This document shows positions 54,425 to 63,080 of a stretch of DNA of 64,000 bases, one piece after another. Position 1 is the stretch's first letter, and the number at the start of each line of letters is the position of its first letter. The notes under the pieces were generated by a model. That model did no database searches. It saw only the letters and a list, made by a program, of their open reading frames with translations, and was not told the DNA's origin. The position numbers and the translations under genes were made by a program. Source of the DNA: Clostridiaceae bacterium (lineage in GTDB: Bacteria; Bacillota; Clostridia; Oscillospirales; Acutalibacteraceae); the NCBI GenBank assembly GCA_016285645.1, contig JAEERC010000003.1:1-64000 (forward strand). The letters are read 5' to 3'.

Positions 54425-55693
54425 TTATTGTTTTATAAATCCCGTCTTTATCTCAAACACGCTGTCGTCGCAGCTGAGTTTCATATAGCCGTCATATTTT
54501 CTCGCCGTTTTCTCAACATTCGCAAGGCCTATGCCGTGGTTTAACGAATCCGCCTTTGTCGTCTTTATCCTGTTGTTCTTTATTTCGACCTTCTTCAGAA
54601 CGGGATTCGAAATTGAAATGACCGCGCTGTTGTCCGTCTCCTTGCATTTTACGCTTATAACAGCGTCCGGTATTTCCCCGCACGCTCTCACGGCGTTGTC
54701 AAGCGAGTTGGAAAGCACCGTACACAGGTCGCTGTTCTTTATCCAGTCCTTCGGTATCGTGCCCGAAAAATCGATTTTCGTTCCGCTCTGAGCCGCCGCC
54801 TCCGCTTTGTCGGAGAGAATAGCGTCGGCGAGGTAATTGCCCGTCTGAAAACTGTTTTTGGTGTTTTCAAGCGCCTGCGAAAGCTCGGATATATACTGCT
54901 GCGCTTCCTCGGTTTTGCCGCCCGACATAAGCGCGTTCAATGAGAAAAGATTGTTTTTGTAATCGTGCCTGAAAGCGCGGATATCGCCGTTTTTGCGCAT
55001 CATTTCCTCATAGTGCCTTATCTCCGCGTCAAGCTGCTTTTCATATTCCTTCTGCGTGTTGAGCGCCGAAATATATCTCATAACAACCACGATGATCGAA
55101 ACTATGACGAACGCCGACGACAGAATCCTGAGCACCTTCGCCACTGTTGCCGAAAAAGCCGCGTCCTGACCCGCCTGCATGCCGTAATAGTTCGAAAGCA
55201 GGAAAATGAAAATCGCGATATACACAAACACGGGAATCGTCTCGAGAAAGTCCGGGCTGAACTTCACGGGCAGCACCCTGCTGAGAACCATCACAAGAAC
55301 CGTAATAAGGAAATAGCAGACGATGTAAATGAGCACGAGTTTTTCGTTTGTCATATTGCTCATTCTCGAAGCGACCGCCGAGCAGATTATGTCGGAAAAC
55401 GAGGGCATTACAAAGCCGAAAAGCGCGAAAGTCGATTTTCTGCCGGATTTAAACAGGAAATACGGCAGCGACATATTCGACAGAATCTGCAGAAAATCGT
55501 GCATCGATTCCGCCGTCTCGCCCTCCTTGAGCAAAAGCGACATGCATACGCTGACCGCCGCGAAGACCGCGCAGGCAATCAGGAAGGGCGCCTTTTTCTT
55601 TTTTGGCTTATAGCCGAAGAACATGCTCAGCGACACGATTATCATTGAGACGGACGACGCTATAAGCAGAAGGTGCGACACGCACAGAACCAT
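54425..55693 (-). CDS. AgrC-like GHKL sensor histidine kinase
   Basis: A 422-residue kinase. Residues about 1-210 contain six to seven membrane helices, as in AgrC-type peptide receptors. A coiled segment leads to the phospho-acceptor FRHDYKNNLFSLNALMSG, then the GHKL ATPase with LSNSLDNAVRACGE (N box) and NHGIGLANVEKTARKYDG (G2 box). It lies 18 bases past the response-regulator stop. The signal may be a peptide; no agrBD-like processing genes are seen nearby. Confidence 0.88.
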   Translation of the reverse strand: MVLCVSHLLLIASSVSMIIVSLSMFFGYKPKKKKAPFLIACAVFAAVSVCMSLLLKEGETAESMHDFLQILSNMSLPYFLFKSGRKSTFALFGFVMPSFSDIICSAVASRMSNMTNEKLVLIYIVCYFLITVLVMVLSRVLPVKFSPDFLETIPVFVYIAIFIFLLSNYYGMQAGQDAAFSATVAKVLRILSSAFVIVSIIVVVMRYISALNTQKEYEKQLDAEIRHYEEMMRKNGDIRAFRHDYKNNLFSLNALMSGGKTEEAQQYISELSQALENTKNSFQTGNYLADAILSDKAEAAAQSGTKIDFSGTIPKDWIKNSDLCTVLSNSLDNAVRACGEIPDAVISVKCKETDNSAVISISNPVLKKVEIKNNRIKTTKADSLNHGIGLANVEKTARKYDGYMKLSCDDSVFEIKTGFIKQ

Positions 55694-55711
55694 TGTTTTT
55701 ACCCCGCTTGG

Positions 55712-56404
55712 TTATTCGTTGAATTCAAGATACGCCTTGCAGAACTCCTTGTAGCGGCGTTTGCTCATCATTATTTTTTCGCCGTTCGTGAATTCGATTT
55801 CCTTCTGGTCGAAACTGCGTATTTTTTTCATATTCACAAGGTACGCCCTGTGCACCCTGAAAAAACCGTGGGGAATAAGCTCCTCCTCGAGCTGGGATAT
55901 CGGCTTGCGGCAGACCACCTGCTCCTCCTCGAGGCAGATATAGCACTCCTTGTCGGCAACCTCAACATAGAGTATGTCGCCGAGCGGTATAAGTTCAATT
56001 CTGCCCTCCGCCTTTATGGCGAGGTTCCTGTTTATGTTGCTGTTCTGCACGGCGGCGTCAAGCGCCTCGAAAAATTTCTGCTTGTCAACGGGCTTTACGA
56101 GAAAGCGGTGCGCCCTCACGGCAAAGGTGTCATAGACAATTTCCTGGTAGGAGGTCAGGAATATTATCGTCTTGTCCTCGCCGAACTGCTCGCGTATTTT
56201 GCGCGCGAAGGTCAGACCGTCGATTTCGGGGGTCTGGTAGTCCATAACAAAAACATCGAACTCCCCGACGCGGTCCTCCAGGTCGGGATATCTCTCAAAG
56301 GTCTCGTAGTCAATGTCTGTTCTGCGCTCAATCGCGTAGTCCTCCAGCACGGTCACAACCGAGTCAATGCAGGCTCTTTCGTCGTCGCAAACGGCTATTC
56401 TCAT
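55712..56404 (-). CDS. LytTR-family response regulator
   Basis: A 230-residue regulator. The receiver domain (residues 1-120) starts RIAVCDDERACID, with the phospho-Asp in VFVMDYQTPEIDG and Lys in FLVKPVDK. The C-terminal LytTR DNA-binding domain (about 130-230) has GDILYVEVADKECYI and FFRVHRAYLVNMKKI. It is first in the two-gene operon with the AgrC-like kinase and diverges from the small secreted protein gene at 56625, a possible target. Confidence 0.92.
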   Translation of the reverse strand: MRIAVCDDERACIDSVVTVLEDYAIERRTDIDYETFERYPDLEDRVGEFDVFVMDYQTPEIDGLTFARKIREQFGEDKTIIFLTSYQEIVYDTFAVRAHRFLVKPVDKQKFFEALDAAVQNSNINRNLAIKAEGRIELIPLGDILYVEVADKECYICLEEEQVVCRKPISQLEEELIPHGFFRVHRAYLVNMKKIRSFDQKEIEFTNGEKIMMSKRRYKEFCKAYLEFNE

Positions 56405-56529
56405 CGTGTTCCCTCCGCCCGTATTCCGTAATATAAGGTAAAATATAACTTCAACATATAATTATATAATCCCGCCCGTGTTTTTTCAATAAAAAGATTA
56501 ATATTTTGCTAATATTTGCGCGGTGATAA

Positions 56530-56558
56530 TTGAATTTGATTGTTTTGTGTGGTATATT
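56530..56558 (+). promoter_or_regulatory. Sigma-A promoter of the small secreted protein gene
   Basis: TTGAAT (56530-56535), 17 bases, TATATT (56553-56558), followed 66 bases later by AGGAGG and ATG. The divergent regulator gene starts at 56404, so a shared control region is likely. Confidence 0.7.
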
Positions 56559-56624
56559 TATTAATTGAAACAGCCCCGCATCACATTCAGCTGATAAATT
56601 TTTAATTATATACAGGAGGAAACC

Positions 56625-56960
56625 ATGAAAAAATCAAGCAAATTTATCGCAGTTCTTCTCGCGCTCGTGTTCGTATTCTCCGCGGCAATGCCCGCGGTAA
56701 CCGCGTTCGCGGCGGACAGAGCCGCCTATGTCATCACAGCGGACGAGGAAACCACTCCCACCGATCCCGGCAATGACCCCGAAAACCCCGAAAATCCCGA
56801 AAATCCCGAAGACCCCGCCGATGCGAAACAGGAACTTTCCCCGTTCAAACAGTTCATTGTAAACATCCTTGAAAAGCTTGCGAATTTCTTCGGCGGCGAC
56901 AGCAAAGAAGGCGGTCCTGCAAAATTCTTCACCTGGCTCATTAAACTCGTCACCGGCTGA
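56625..56960 (+). CDS. Small secreted protein with Pro-Glu-Asn repeat and amphipathic C-terminus
   Basis: A 111-residue precursor with a clear signal peptide cleaved after AFA (about residue 28). The mature part has an acidic repeat linker (PENPENPENPEDP) and two amphipathic helices: FIVNILEKLANFFGG and FFTWLIKLVTG at the very end. No LPXTG, Cys or GG-type leader is present. It lies opposite an AgrC-like/LytTR system. It could be a secreted signal, membrane-active peptide or surface protein; none of these is proven. Confidence 0.75.
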   Translation: MKKSSKFIAVLLALVFVFSAAMPAVTAFAADRAAYVITADEETTPTDPGNDPENPENPENPEDPADAKQELSPFKQFIVNILEKLANFFGGDSKEGGPAKFFTWLIKLVTG

Positions 56961-56973
56961 TCCCTTTAACCGC

Positions 56974-57005
56974 AAAAAGCACTGTCATACGACAGTGCTT
57001 TTTTG
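56974..57005. terminator. Bidirectional terminator
   Basis: A perfect 13-bp stem AAAAAGCACTGTC/GACAGTGCTTTTT around ATAC, between convergent genes. Confidence 0.92.
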
Positions 57006-57033
57006 TTATTTTCGGTTCCCTCCGGTCGGTATT

Positions 57034-57684
57034 TTATCCCTTGAAGCGAAGCGTACTGCCGCTTGTGATTTCATAATCCGGAAGATACCTCAGATAGTTG
57101 TCAAACAGGTTTTTAAGCGTCTCCTGCCTTTGCTCGGGAGTGCTGTAAGCAACGCTGTCCAAAGCGGACGCGATGACCGACAAAATCAAACTTCCCGTAG
57201 CATCGGTCGAAGAATAACCCTGTTCAAGCAGCACCCTGACCTGTCCGTTCTCCGCCGCCGTCACCTGCCATTTATCCTCTGAAAGATTCACCTGTATGAC
57301 CGTATCGGCAGTAAGCGTTGCTCTTACTTTCTCATTTAAAAGCAACCGTGTAATCTCCGAACCCATCACAGAGCGGACGGTTACATCGTCTTTCAAACGC
57401 TGTCCGTCCGAAGGCCGGATTATCGGTAAATAGCCGTTTCTGACGCTTAAGATATCGGTCTGGAAACAATAGGAACATTTTCCGGAGGGAATGTCCAGCT
57501 GAAATCTGAATGATTTTGCGAATAATCCGCCGTCTCCGGTTATCTGATGCTCCCCTTCATCAACGGTCAGAGAAATCTCTTTGCCGTGGACGAGTTTTCC
57601 CGCCTTTTCTCCGTCCAGTAAAACCTGTAATTTCATTCCGGATGCTTCAAATCTTTTAGGACGTATTATTCTGATTTCTCTCAT
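57034..57684 (-). CDS. Hypothetical protein (beta-rich)
   Basis: A 216-residue cytoplasmic protein. The first about 60 residues are beta-rich (QVLLDGEKAGKLVHGKEISL), resembling small carbohydrate-binding or sandwich folds. A CSYC pair lies near residue 90. It ends DYEITSGSTLRFKG. No enzyme motif is seen. Last gene of a four-gene operon of small membrane and regulatory-looking proteins; one base separates it from its upstream neighbour. Confidence 0.7.
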   Translation of the reverse strand: MREIRIIRPKRFEASGMKLQVLLDGEKAGKLVHGKEISLTVDEGEHQITGDGGLFAKSFRFQLDIPSGKCSYCFQTDILSVRNGYLPIIRPSDGQRLKDDVTVRSVMGSEITRLLLNEKVRATLTADTVIQVNLSEDKWQVTAAENGQVRVLLEQGYSSTDATGSLILSVIASALDSVAYSTPEQRQETLKNLFDNYLRYLPDYEITSGSTLRFKG

Positions 57685-57685
57685 A

Positions 57686-58183
57686 TCAGCTTCTCCTGTT
57701 ATATTTTATGAAAAACACCGTGGCGAGACCCGTAAAAACGGCGAACAGAACGCCCGCAACCGCAAACAGCTTTTTCAGATCAACGGCGGTTTCCGCGCCC
57801 GCAATAACCGCAGCGGAAATCAGAACCACACCCGCAAAGCAAAACAGATATCCCAAAAAGCCGTAAATTAATTTCGCCTTATCTTTATGTATAACACCGC
57901 TTTTTTTCCGTGTCAAGCGGTTTTCAACAGATTCGGCCATGCGTTTTCCCGGCGCATATCCCCACTCCTTCAATATTTTCTGCGCCTCTTCTTCCGTAAC
58001 GGTGACCAGATCATCCCAGCACCCCTGGCCGAGATAGATCGCCCTCAGATACGAATCATGGTTTCCGTCGAGAACTCTCCAGCAAAGATCGTTTTCCTTT
58101 ATTATTTTCGGGCGTTCTTCGACGAGCACTTTTATCAACGCTTTTCTTTTTTCGTCATATTCATAATGTGAAACCTTACTCAT
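57686..58183 (-). CDS. Membrane protein with cytoplasmic N-terminal domain
   Basis: A 165-residue protein. Residues 1-90 are soluble and charged (KVLVEERPKIIKENDLCWRV). Two membrane helices follow at about 108-130 and 140-160, with a short basic tail (KYNRRS). Family unknown. It shares strand and tight spacing with the zinc-ribbon membrane proteins upstream, suggesting one complex or response. Confidence 0.7.
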   Translation of the reverse strand: MSKVSHYEYDEKRKALIKVLVEERPKIIKENDLCWRVLDGNHDSYLRAIYLGQGCWDDLVTVTEEEAQKILKEWGYAPGKRMAESVENRLTRKKSGVIHKDKAKLIYGFLGYLFCFAGVVLISAAVIAGAETAVDLKKLFAVAGVLFAVFTGLATVFFIKYNRRS

Positions 58184-58222
58184 ACCGATACCCTTTCTCC
58201 GAACATTCTTCGCTTTTCCGTC

Positions 58223-58843
58223 TTACTTCTTCACGCACGAAAGAGCGCCACCGCAGTATTCGCACACGAGCGTGTGGCCGAAATCCACAACCAGCGCCGC
58301 TCCGCAGCTTCTGCAGGAAACCCTCTGCTTTGCCCATACGCTGTTTTTGAACGCAACCTCATCGCCTTCAACCGACGCGCCCTCAAGGGCTCCGCTTTTA
58401 ATCAGGCGGCGGATTCTCTTTTTCGCCTTTGCCTGCTCCGTTCCGAGAATATAAGAAATCTCGTTGATTGAAGTAATGCGGTCGTTTTTGATAAGACTTA
58501 ACACTTTTGCCTGCGCGAGACTGTATCTGGTGTGAATGATGTAAACGGCAATAAGATAAACCGCCATTACCGCCTGTGGAGCCCACATAAACGCAAGCCC
58601 GAAAAAGAGGTTGTCTCCGGCTTCAAGGTCCAGGAGGAACAGAACCGAATAAGTCAGCGCCCAGATTCCCGAAGCTATGCCGCTGTATAATATCCGGTTG
58701 TTTCTCTGTGTGTTTTTCCTGAACTCGTGAACAGTGTTGATTAACAGCCACACCGCCCCCGCCGGGAAGGCAAAGCAGCCGATAACGGTTGCCGCATACC
58801 AGCGGTCCGCGTTTATTCTTTTTTTCATTTCTTTGTTTTTCAT
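58223..58843 (-). CDS. Membrane protein with winged-helix-like and zinc-ribbon C-terminus
   Basis: A 206-residue protein. Residues about 1-110 hold four membrane helices. Residues about 115-175 look like a winged helix (LSLIKNDRITSINEISYILG). The C-terminus has a four-Cys zinc ribbon (CRSCGAAL and CEYCGGAL). The same layout is found in its upstream neighbour, so these are tandem paralogs. The ATG at 58843 overlaps the upstream stop as ATGA. Function unknown; a membrane-tethered regulator is possible. Confidence 0.72.
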   Translation of the reverse strand: MKNKEMKKRINADRWYAATVIGCFAFPAGAVWLLINTVHEFRKNTQRNNRILYSGIASGIWALTYSVLFLLDLEAGDNLFFGLAFMWAPQAVMAVYLIAVYIIHTRYSLAQAKVLSLIKNDRITSINEISYILGTEQAKAKKRIRRLIKSGALEGASVEGDEVAFKNSVWAKQRVSCRSCGAALVVDFGHTLVCEYCGGALSCVKK

Positions 58844-59775
58844 AATTCCGCCCCGCAATAAACACATTCATTTTTGTCGCTTTTATATCTGACCGTTGTG
58901 CCCGCGCACATTCTGCATCTGACGGCGACTCTCTCCGAAACGCCCTGCACAATGATTACGCCGTCCCTGTGATAGATATAAGCGCCTTTCAGAAGGTCCG
59001 AATCAATCAGGCGCTGAACTGTTTTAACCACGCCGGAATAGTCCGTCTTCATCATTGCGGCGAGGGTGTCGATTTTTGTCACATGTTCAATCGTAATCGC
59101 CGTCATATACGCGTTGTTCACCCTGCCTGTCCTTTTCATCAATATCCCCGCCGTTATAAAAGCCGCTCCGCAGACGGTGCCCGCCAGGTTCAGTATCATA
59201 AACATTCCGTAATCCCCGCCGGCGACAAGACTTATTGTTATCGGCAGAAAAATGAGCAGAACAAAACCGCCGAGAATTATGGTTTTTACTCCGTTTTCAT
59301 AATACCGGGTTTTTTCATGAATCAGCTTTCTTATCAGTATGAACAGCCCCACGGGAAAAATGCAGAATAAAAGCCCTATCGTTTTTCCCCATGTCATCGG
59401 CTCGCTGTCGTTTTCAAACTGTAAGGTGTCGTCTTTGTTGTAATTGAACAGATTGGTTTTTCTGCCGGAGAAGCCGTTATCCGTTGTTTTGGTGCAGACA
59501 ACCTCCTGAGCCCTTTTGTAGCCCCGTGTGGCTCTGTTGTAAATTGCTTTTATAATCAGAACCGCGGCGGCAATTACAAATCCGTAAAACGCGAACATGA
59601 AGATTATATCCACGTAAAAGCAGGCGTTTTCAATAAAGCCCTCCGGGTCGCCCGTGCCCATCCCGAAATATTCCTCAACCCCGAAAAGCAAGCAGAGCAC
59701 AGCAAAGCAGGCCGCCGCTCCGATAAGGCAGAAAAGCCATTTCGGCATTTTTCTTATGTATTTTTTCGCTGTCAT
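58840..59775 (-). CDS. Membrane protein with winged-helix-like and zinc-ribbon C-terminus (paralog)
   Basis: A 311-residue protein related to the one downstream. It has an additional N-terminal pair of helices (residues about 10-75) and a loop, four further helices (about 130-210), a winged-helix-like segment (IEHVTKIDTLAAMMKTDYSG) and a terminal ribbon CRMCAGTT ... CVYCGAEL. The ATG at 59775 follows AAAGGAG. It is first in the operon. Confidence 0.72.
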   Translation of the reverse strand: MTAKKYIRKMPKWLFCLIGAAACFAVLCLLFGVEEYFGMGTGDPEGFIENACFYVDIIFMFAFYGFVIAAAVLIIKAIYNRATRGYKRAQEVVCTKTTDNGFSGRKTNLFNYNKDDTLQFENDSEPMTWGKTIGLLFCIFPVGLFILIRKLIHEKTRYYENGVKTIILGGFVLLIFLPITISLVAGGDYGMFMILNLAGTVCGAAFITAGILMKRTGRVNNAYMTAITIEHVTKIDTLAAMMKTDYSGVVKTVQRLIDSDLLKGAYIYHRDGVIIVQGVSERVAVRCRMCAGTTVRYKSDKNECVYCGAEL

Positions 59776-59882
59776 CTCAATCGCTCCTTTCCAAAGCATT
59801 GAACTTTTCTTTTTCTGTGATTTAACTATACCATCGCGCCCGCCCGCGACTGTAATCGCCGTTTTACTTTTATAAAGCAAAA

Positions 59883-59920
59883 ACCGCAGTAAACCGGGGC
59901 TTTCCCGAAATTACTGCGGT
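59883..59920 (-). terminator. Terminator of the coiled-coil membrane protein gene
   Basis: Minus-strand ACCGCAGTAA/TTACTGCGGT 10-bp stem with an 18-base loop, followed by UUUUUGC. A T-run on the plus strand side makes it partly bidirectional. Confidence 0.8.
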
Positions 59921-59986
59921 GTTTTTATTATTTTTCTGTTCTGCTGCCGTTTTTCAACCGTGTTTTCCGTCGTTTTATGCTTACTC

Positions 59987-60889
59987 TTACCATACCATCG
60001 AATTATCTTCCGAATCAATCGAGTTATAGATATGTAAAAACCAGACACCGTTCAATCCGTAAGGTTCAAGCAGCAGATACTCCGAATTTATAACTGTTGG
60101 ATAGTCGTTGACTCTTCCGAAGCCACCTTTGAAAAGGTGTGCCCCTTTACAAGGAATGTTCTTTATATGTATGAGCCCCTCCTCGTTTGCTTCCGACCAA
60201 TCAAAACTATCCGGTGAATACTCTGTCTTTGAAAACAGCTTAAACCATCTGTATTCGGTTCTTTCATCATCCCAGTACCATACATTGCGTTCTTTAAAAA
60301 AGCAAAGTTCATCCTTTGACTCTCTCCAGAATTCTCCTCCTGCTGTTTCGGGATCACTTCCGTATCCGTAATTCATCTCATTAAGCAAACCATTGTACGC
60401 TTCTTCAGACAATTCCGGCTTATGCTCATTGAAAAACAGGCAAAGCTGTTCTTTTAAACCATATCTGTAATCCTTGTTGGTTTTCAAAGACACATCCGTG
60501 GATTCGTATGTCTTCTGAATCCTGTCCAATTCTCTTTCGGGATTACTGCTGTATCCGCCACTGTATGATTTCTGAATGTTCATATATTCTTTTATTCTAT
60601 CGGTTTCCGTTTTCGCTTCTCTTGCCCTTTTTACCGTTTTTTCTCTCTCTTCTATCCGTTTCGCTCTTTCTTCTTCTCTTTCTTTTGCTATTCTCTCTGT
60701 TTCTTTTTTTGCTTCTTCCTTTTCTTCTTTTTCCTCTTCTTTTTTCGCTCTCTCTTCTTCTGTTTTTCTTTTTTCTTCCTCTTCCCTTTTCGCTCTTTCT
60801 TTCTCTTCAAGGATTTTGCTGACAACTACAACGAAAACTACTAAAAAGATAATAAAAAACAGCATAATATATCTCCGTTTACCGTTCAT
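59987..60889 (-). CDS. Membrane-anchored protein with long charged coiled coil
   Basis: A 300-residue protein. One membrane helix (residues about 8-24) is followed by a highly charged Lys/Glu/Arg coiled coil (about 25-100; repeats of EEKRKTEEER type). A folded C-terminal domain (about 110-300), rich in Trp/Tyr, follows. The N-terminus overlaps the stop of the HTH-ATPase-CYTH gene as ATGA. Function unknown; the coupling suggests they act together. Coiled-coil composition is low complexity. Confidence 0.75.
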   Translation of the reverse strand: MNGKRRYIMLFFIIFLVVFVVVVSKILEEKERAKREEEEKRKTEEERAKKEEEKEEKEEAKKETERIAKEREEERAKRIEEREKTVKRAREAKTETDRIKEYMNIQKSYSGGYSSNPERELDRIQKTYESTDVSLKTNKDYRYGLKEQLCLFFNEHKPELSEEAYNGLLNEMNYGYGSDPETAGGEFWRESKDELCFFKERNVWYWDDERTEYRWFKLFSKTEYSPDSFDWSEANEEGLIHIKNIPCKGAHLFKGGFGRVNDYPTVINSEYLLLEPYGLNGVWFLHIYNSIDSEDNSMVW

Positions 60890-62196
60890 ATCCTCGCGAG
60901 ACTCGCGTTTTTATAGGATTCGTCGTCAGTGACTTCCTTAATCACCTTTATCTGCTTCGGGAACCTTATTTCGGCGTTCTCGTCGCTGAGTTCTATTTCC
61001 GCAATCGCCTTGTCGTTCCAGAACGGATAGACATCAATCTCAAAATACTGATTGTCGTATGTCAGGCAGTATCTGTCCTTGCGTATCTGGCGCCTCGTTG
61101 TGTCGGCGTTCATAAGCAGGCGTATATACTCGCTCTCGGAAAGTCTGTTTTCAATCTCAACGCGCTTTACATCACTTACCTTGCGCTTGGTTGTCTGGAA
61201 ATAGATGTAGTGCCCGTCGCACCCGCGCTGACGCACGCGGACTTCCTCGTCCTTGTCCGACTTGAGATAAGTCTGTATAATTTCAATTCTCTGACAGTTC
61301 GGAACGGACTCAAGCCATTTTATGTCGGGATATTCAATAAGGAACTTGCGCTCAATCTCAAACGGCTCCGGCTCACCGAGGAAGGAGGATATTTCCGCTA
61401 TTAACCGCCTCATTTTATCCTCAAAGCCCGTGGAGTTGTCAATTACGCGCAGGTGCGGGTGTCCCGTCCACACGGAAATCAGTTTGTCATCGAGCGCGGC
61501 TGCCTCTTCAACCGTCTCCGTTCTCGCGGAATTGTTAGCCGTGGTGTAGAATTCCTCCGCGCCCTTAGCCGCCGTAACCAGATGAAAAACGGCGTCGTAG
61601 TTGTCCCTGAGTTCAACCTCGTTGGTTCCGAGATATTCAAGCGCGCGGGCAAATTCAATGCCGTCCATATACGCCTTGTTGTCGAGTGCTCCGCGGTCGC
61701 AGACTATAAGCACCTTTTCGGTGTCCATTGTCTCCGCGGCGTGTTCAAACACCTTTTCTTTATCAAGCTGCAGGCGGAGCAGGCAGTTCTGAAACTCGCC
61801 GTTCGTCGAGCAGGTCCAGGGCGCCACGCCGCCCGTAATCAGTTCCGTCGCGGTCTCCGTTACGAAGAGCACGGTGTAACCCATCTGAGTAAACGCGTTC
61901 TGCACCCAGCTCATAGCCGTTGATTTTCCGCCACAGGGTCCGCCCGTAATAACGATTTTTGTAATTTCCGCCATTTTTTCTTCCTCTCTCTTTTTCAACA
62001 ATTCATCTACGCTTATCTGAAAGAGCGCCGCGAGCTTCCGTATTGTTTCCACGCCCGGTTTTGCCCTGCCGACCTCCCATTTTGAAACCGCCTTGTTGGT
62101 AACGCCGATTTCCGCCGCGAGTTCCGACTGTGAAAGCCCGGCTCTGCTTCGCAGATTATAAATATAATTCCCGAATCCGTAATCGTTCACCGGCAT
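60886..62196 (-). CDS. HTH - P-loop ATPase - CYTH fusion protein
   Basis: A 436-residue three-domain protein. Residues about 8-70 are an XRE helix-turn-helix (LSQSELAAEIGVTNKAVSKWE). About 78-270 is an AAA/NTPase domain with Walker A ITGGPCGGKSTAMSW. About 275-430 is a CYTH/triphosphate-tunnel domain with the EIERKFLI signature (E-x-E-x-K). CYTH enzymes bind triphosphate or polyphosphate substrates. The first ATG at 62196 is very close to AGGAGG; a GTG two codons later (62190) fits the usual spacing better. Confidence 0.85.
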   Translation of the reverse strand: MPVNDYGFGNYIYNLRSRAGLSQSELAAEIGVTNKAVSKWEVGRAKPGVETIRKLAALFQISVDELLKKREEEKMAEITKIVITGGPCGGKSTAMSWVQNAFTQMGYTVLFVTETATELITGGVAPWTCSTNGEFQNCLLRLQLDKEKVFEHAAETMDTEKVLIVCDRGALDNKAYMDGIEFARALEYLGTNEVELRDNYDAVFHLVTAAKGAEEFYTTANNSARTETVEEAAALDDKLISVWTGHPHLRVIDNSTGFEDKMRRLIAEISSFLGEPEPFEIERKFLIEYPDIKWLESVPNCQRIEIIQTYLKSDKDEEVRVRQRGCDGHYIYFQTTKRKVSDVKRVEIENRLSESEYIRLLMNADTTRRQIRKDRYCLTYDNQYFEIDVYPFWNDKAIAEIELSDENAEIRFPKQIKVIKEVTDDESYKNASLARI

Positions 62197-62270
62197 CCCC
62201 TCCTTACGGTTGTATTATCTCATATTTTCCGCGGAATACAATCCCCCGGCTGTCGAACAGCGGTAGATAT

Positions 62271-63029
62271 TTACCGCAGACCGAAAAATTCCATGGCGTA
62301 TTTGTTCGCAAGACTCAGGTGATCCGGGTTGCGGAACCTGTGATCCGCCCCTTCAAACGGAATAAATTCAATCCGATTGTTCTGCGCGAACGCCATGCCC
62401 TCCTCAAAGGGCACTACCTCGTCCGAATCGCCGTGCATTATAAGAATTGACTGAGCGTATTGCGTGTAATCACGAGAGCGGATATCGTTTTCCTTAAGAT
62501 CCTCAAGCAGGGAGGGTGTTACGATAACCTTTCTGTCAAACCCGACCTGAACATCCTTGCCTTTCATAACACGGTCATACTCGTCATTTTTCATTATGGT
62601 TCCCGTCAGAACCTCATACATATTGACCGCGGGGCAGCGCAGAGCCGTCTTTTCGAACGGATTGCCGTTTTCGGAAATATATTTGAGAATCAGATATCCG
62701 CCGAAGCTCGTCGCGTAAGCGTAAAGCTCGCTCGCGCCGAACACGGTTTTTGCTTCGCGGATTACCAGTTTGAGATATTTCGCGCAGTCGTCCAGCACGA
62801 GTTTTTTCTTCACATCGTCGCCGTGCGCGGGCCAGTTGAAAACAATCACAATAACATCCTTCTGCTTGGAAAGCAGTTTTTGAGCGAACACATTCGCCGC
62901 GTTGTTGTCCTTGTGCCCGGCGAAGCCCGTACAAAATATAACTGCCTTTCCGGCAGTTTTCTTTTCATTGTAATAAAGCTTGCACCTTATGTTGCAGCCT
63001 TCCGAATTTATTTCATGATATTTAAACAT
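62271..63029 (-). CDS. Alpha/beta hydrolase
   Basis: A 252-residue hydrolase. The nucleophile elbow is AYATSFGGYL (Ser), the acid lies in MHGDSDEVVP and the His in EGADHRFRN. No signal peptide. The fold suggests an esterase or peptidase-like enzyme with an oxyanion region FCTGFAGHKDN. Substrate not readable. It is separated from the CDP-alcohol transferase gene by about 50 bases. Confidence 0.82.
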   Translation of the reverse strand: MFKYHEINSEGCNIRCKLYYNEKKTAGKAVIFCTGFAGHKDNNAANVFAQKLLSKQKDVIVIVFNWPAHGDDVKKKLVLDDCAKYLKLVIREAKTVFGASELYAYATSFGGYLILKYISENGNPFEKTALRCPAVNMYEVLTGTIMKNDEYDRVMKGKDVQVGFDRKVIVTPSLLEDLKENDIRSRDYTQYAQSILIMHGDSDEVVPFEEGMAFAQNNRIEFIPFEGADHRFRNPDHLSLANKYAMEFFGLR

Positions 63030-63080
63030 TTTTATACCTCAGTTGTAGATTGTGTCTTTTCGTGTTAAATTTAACATTTT

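Noticed and set aside
60508-60932. Plus-strand Phe/Ser/Leu-rich ORFs near 60.6 kb
   Set aside because: They are the antisense of the Lys/Glu coiled coil encoded on the minus strand.
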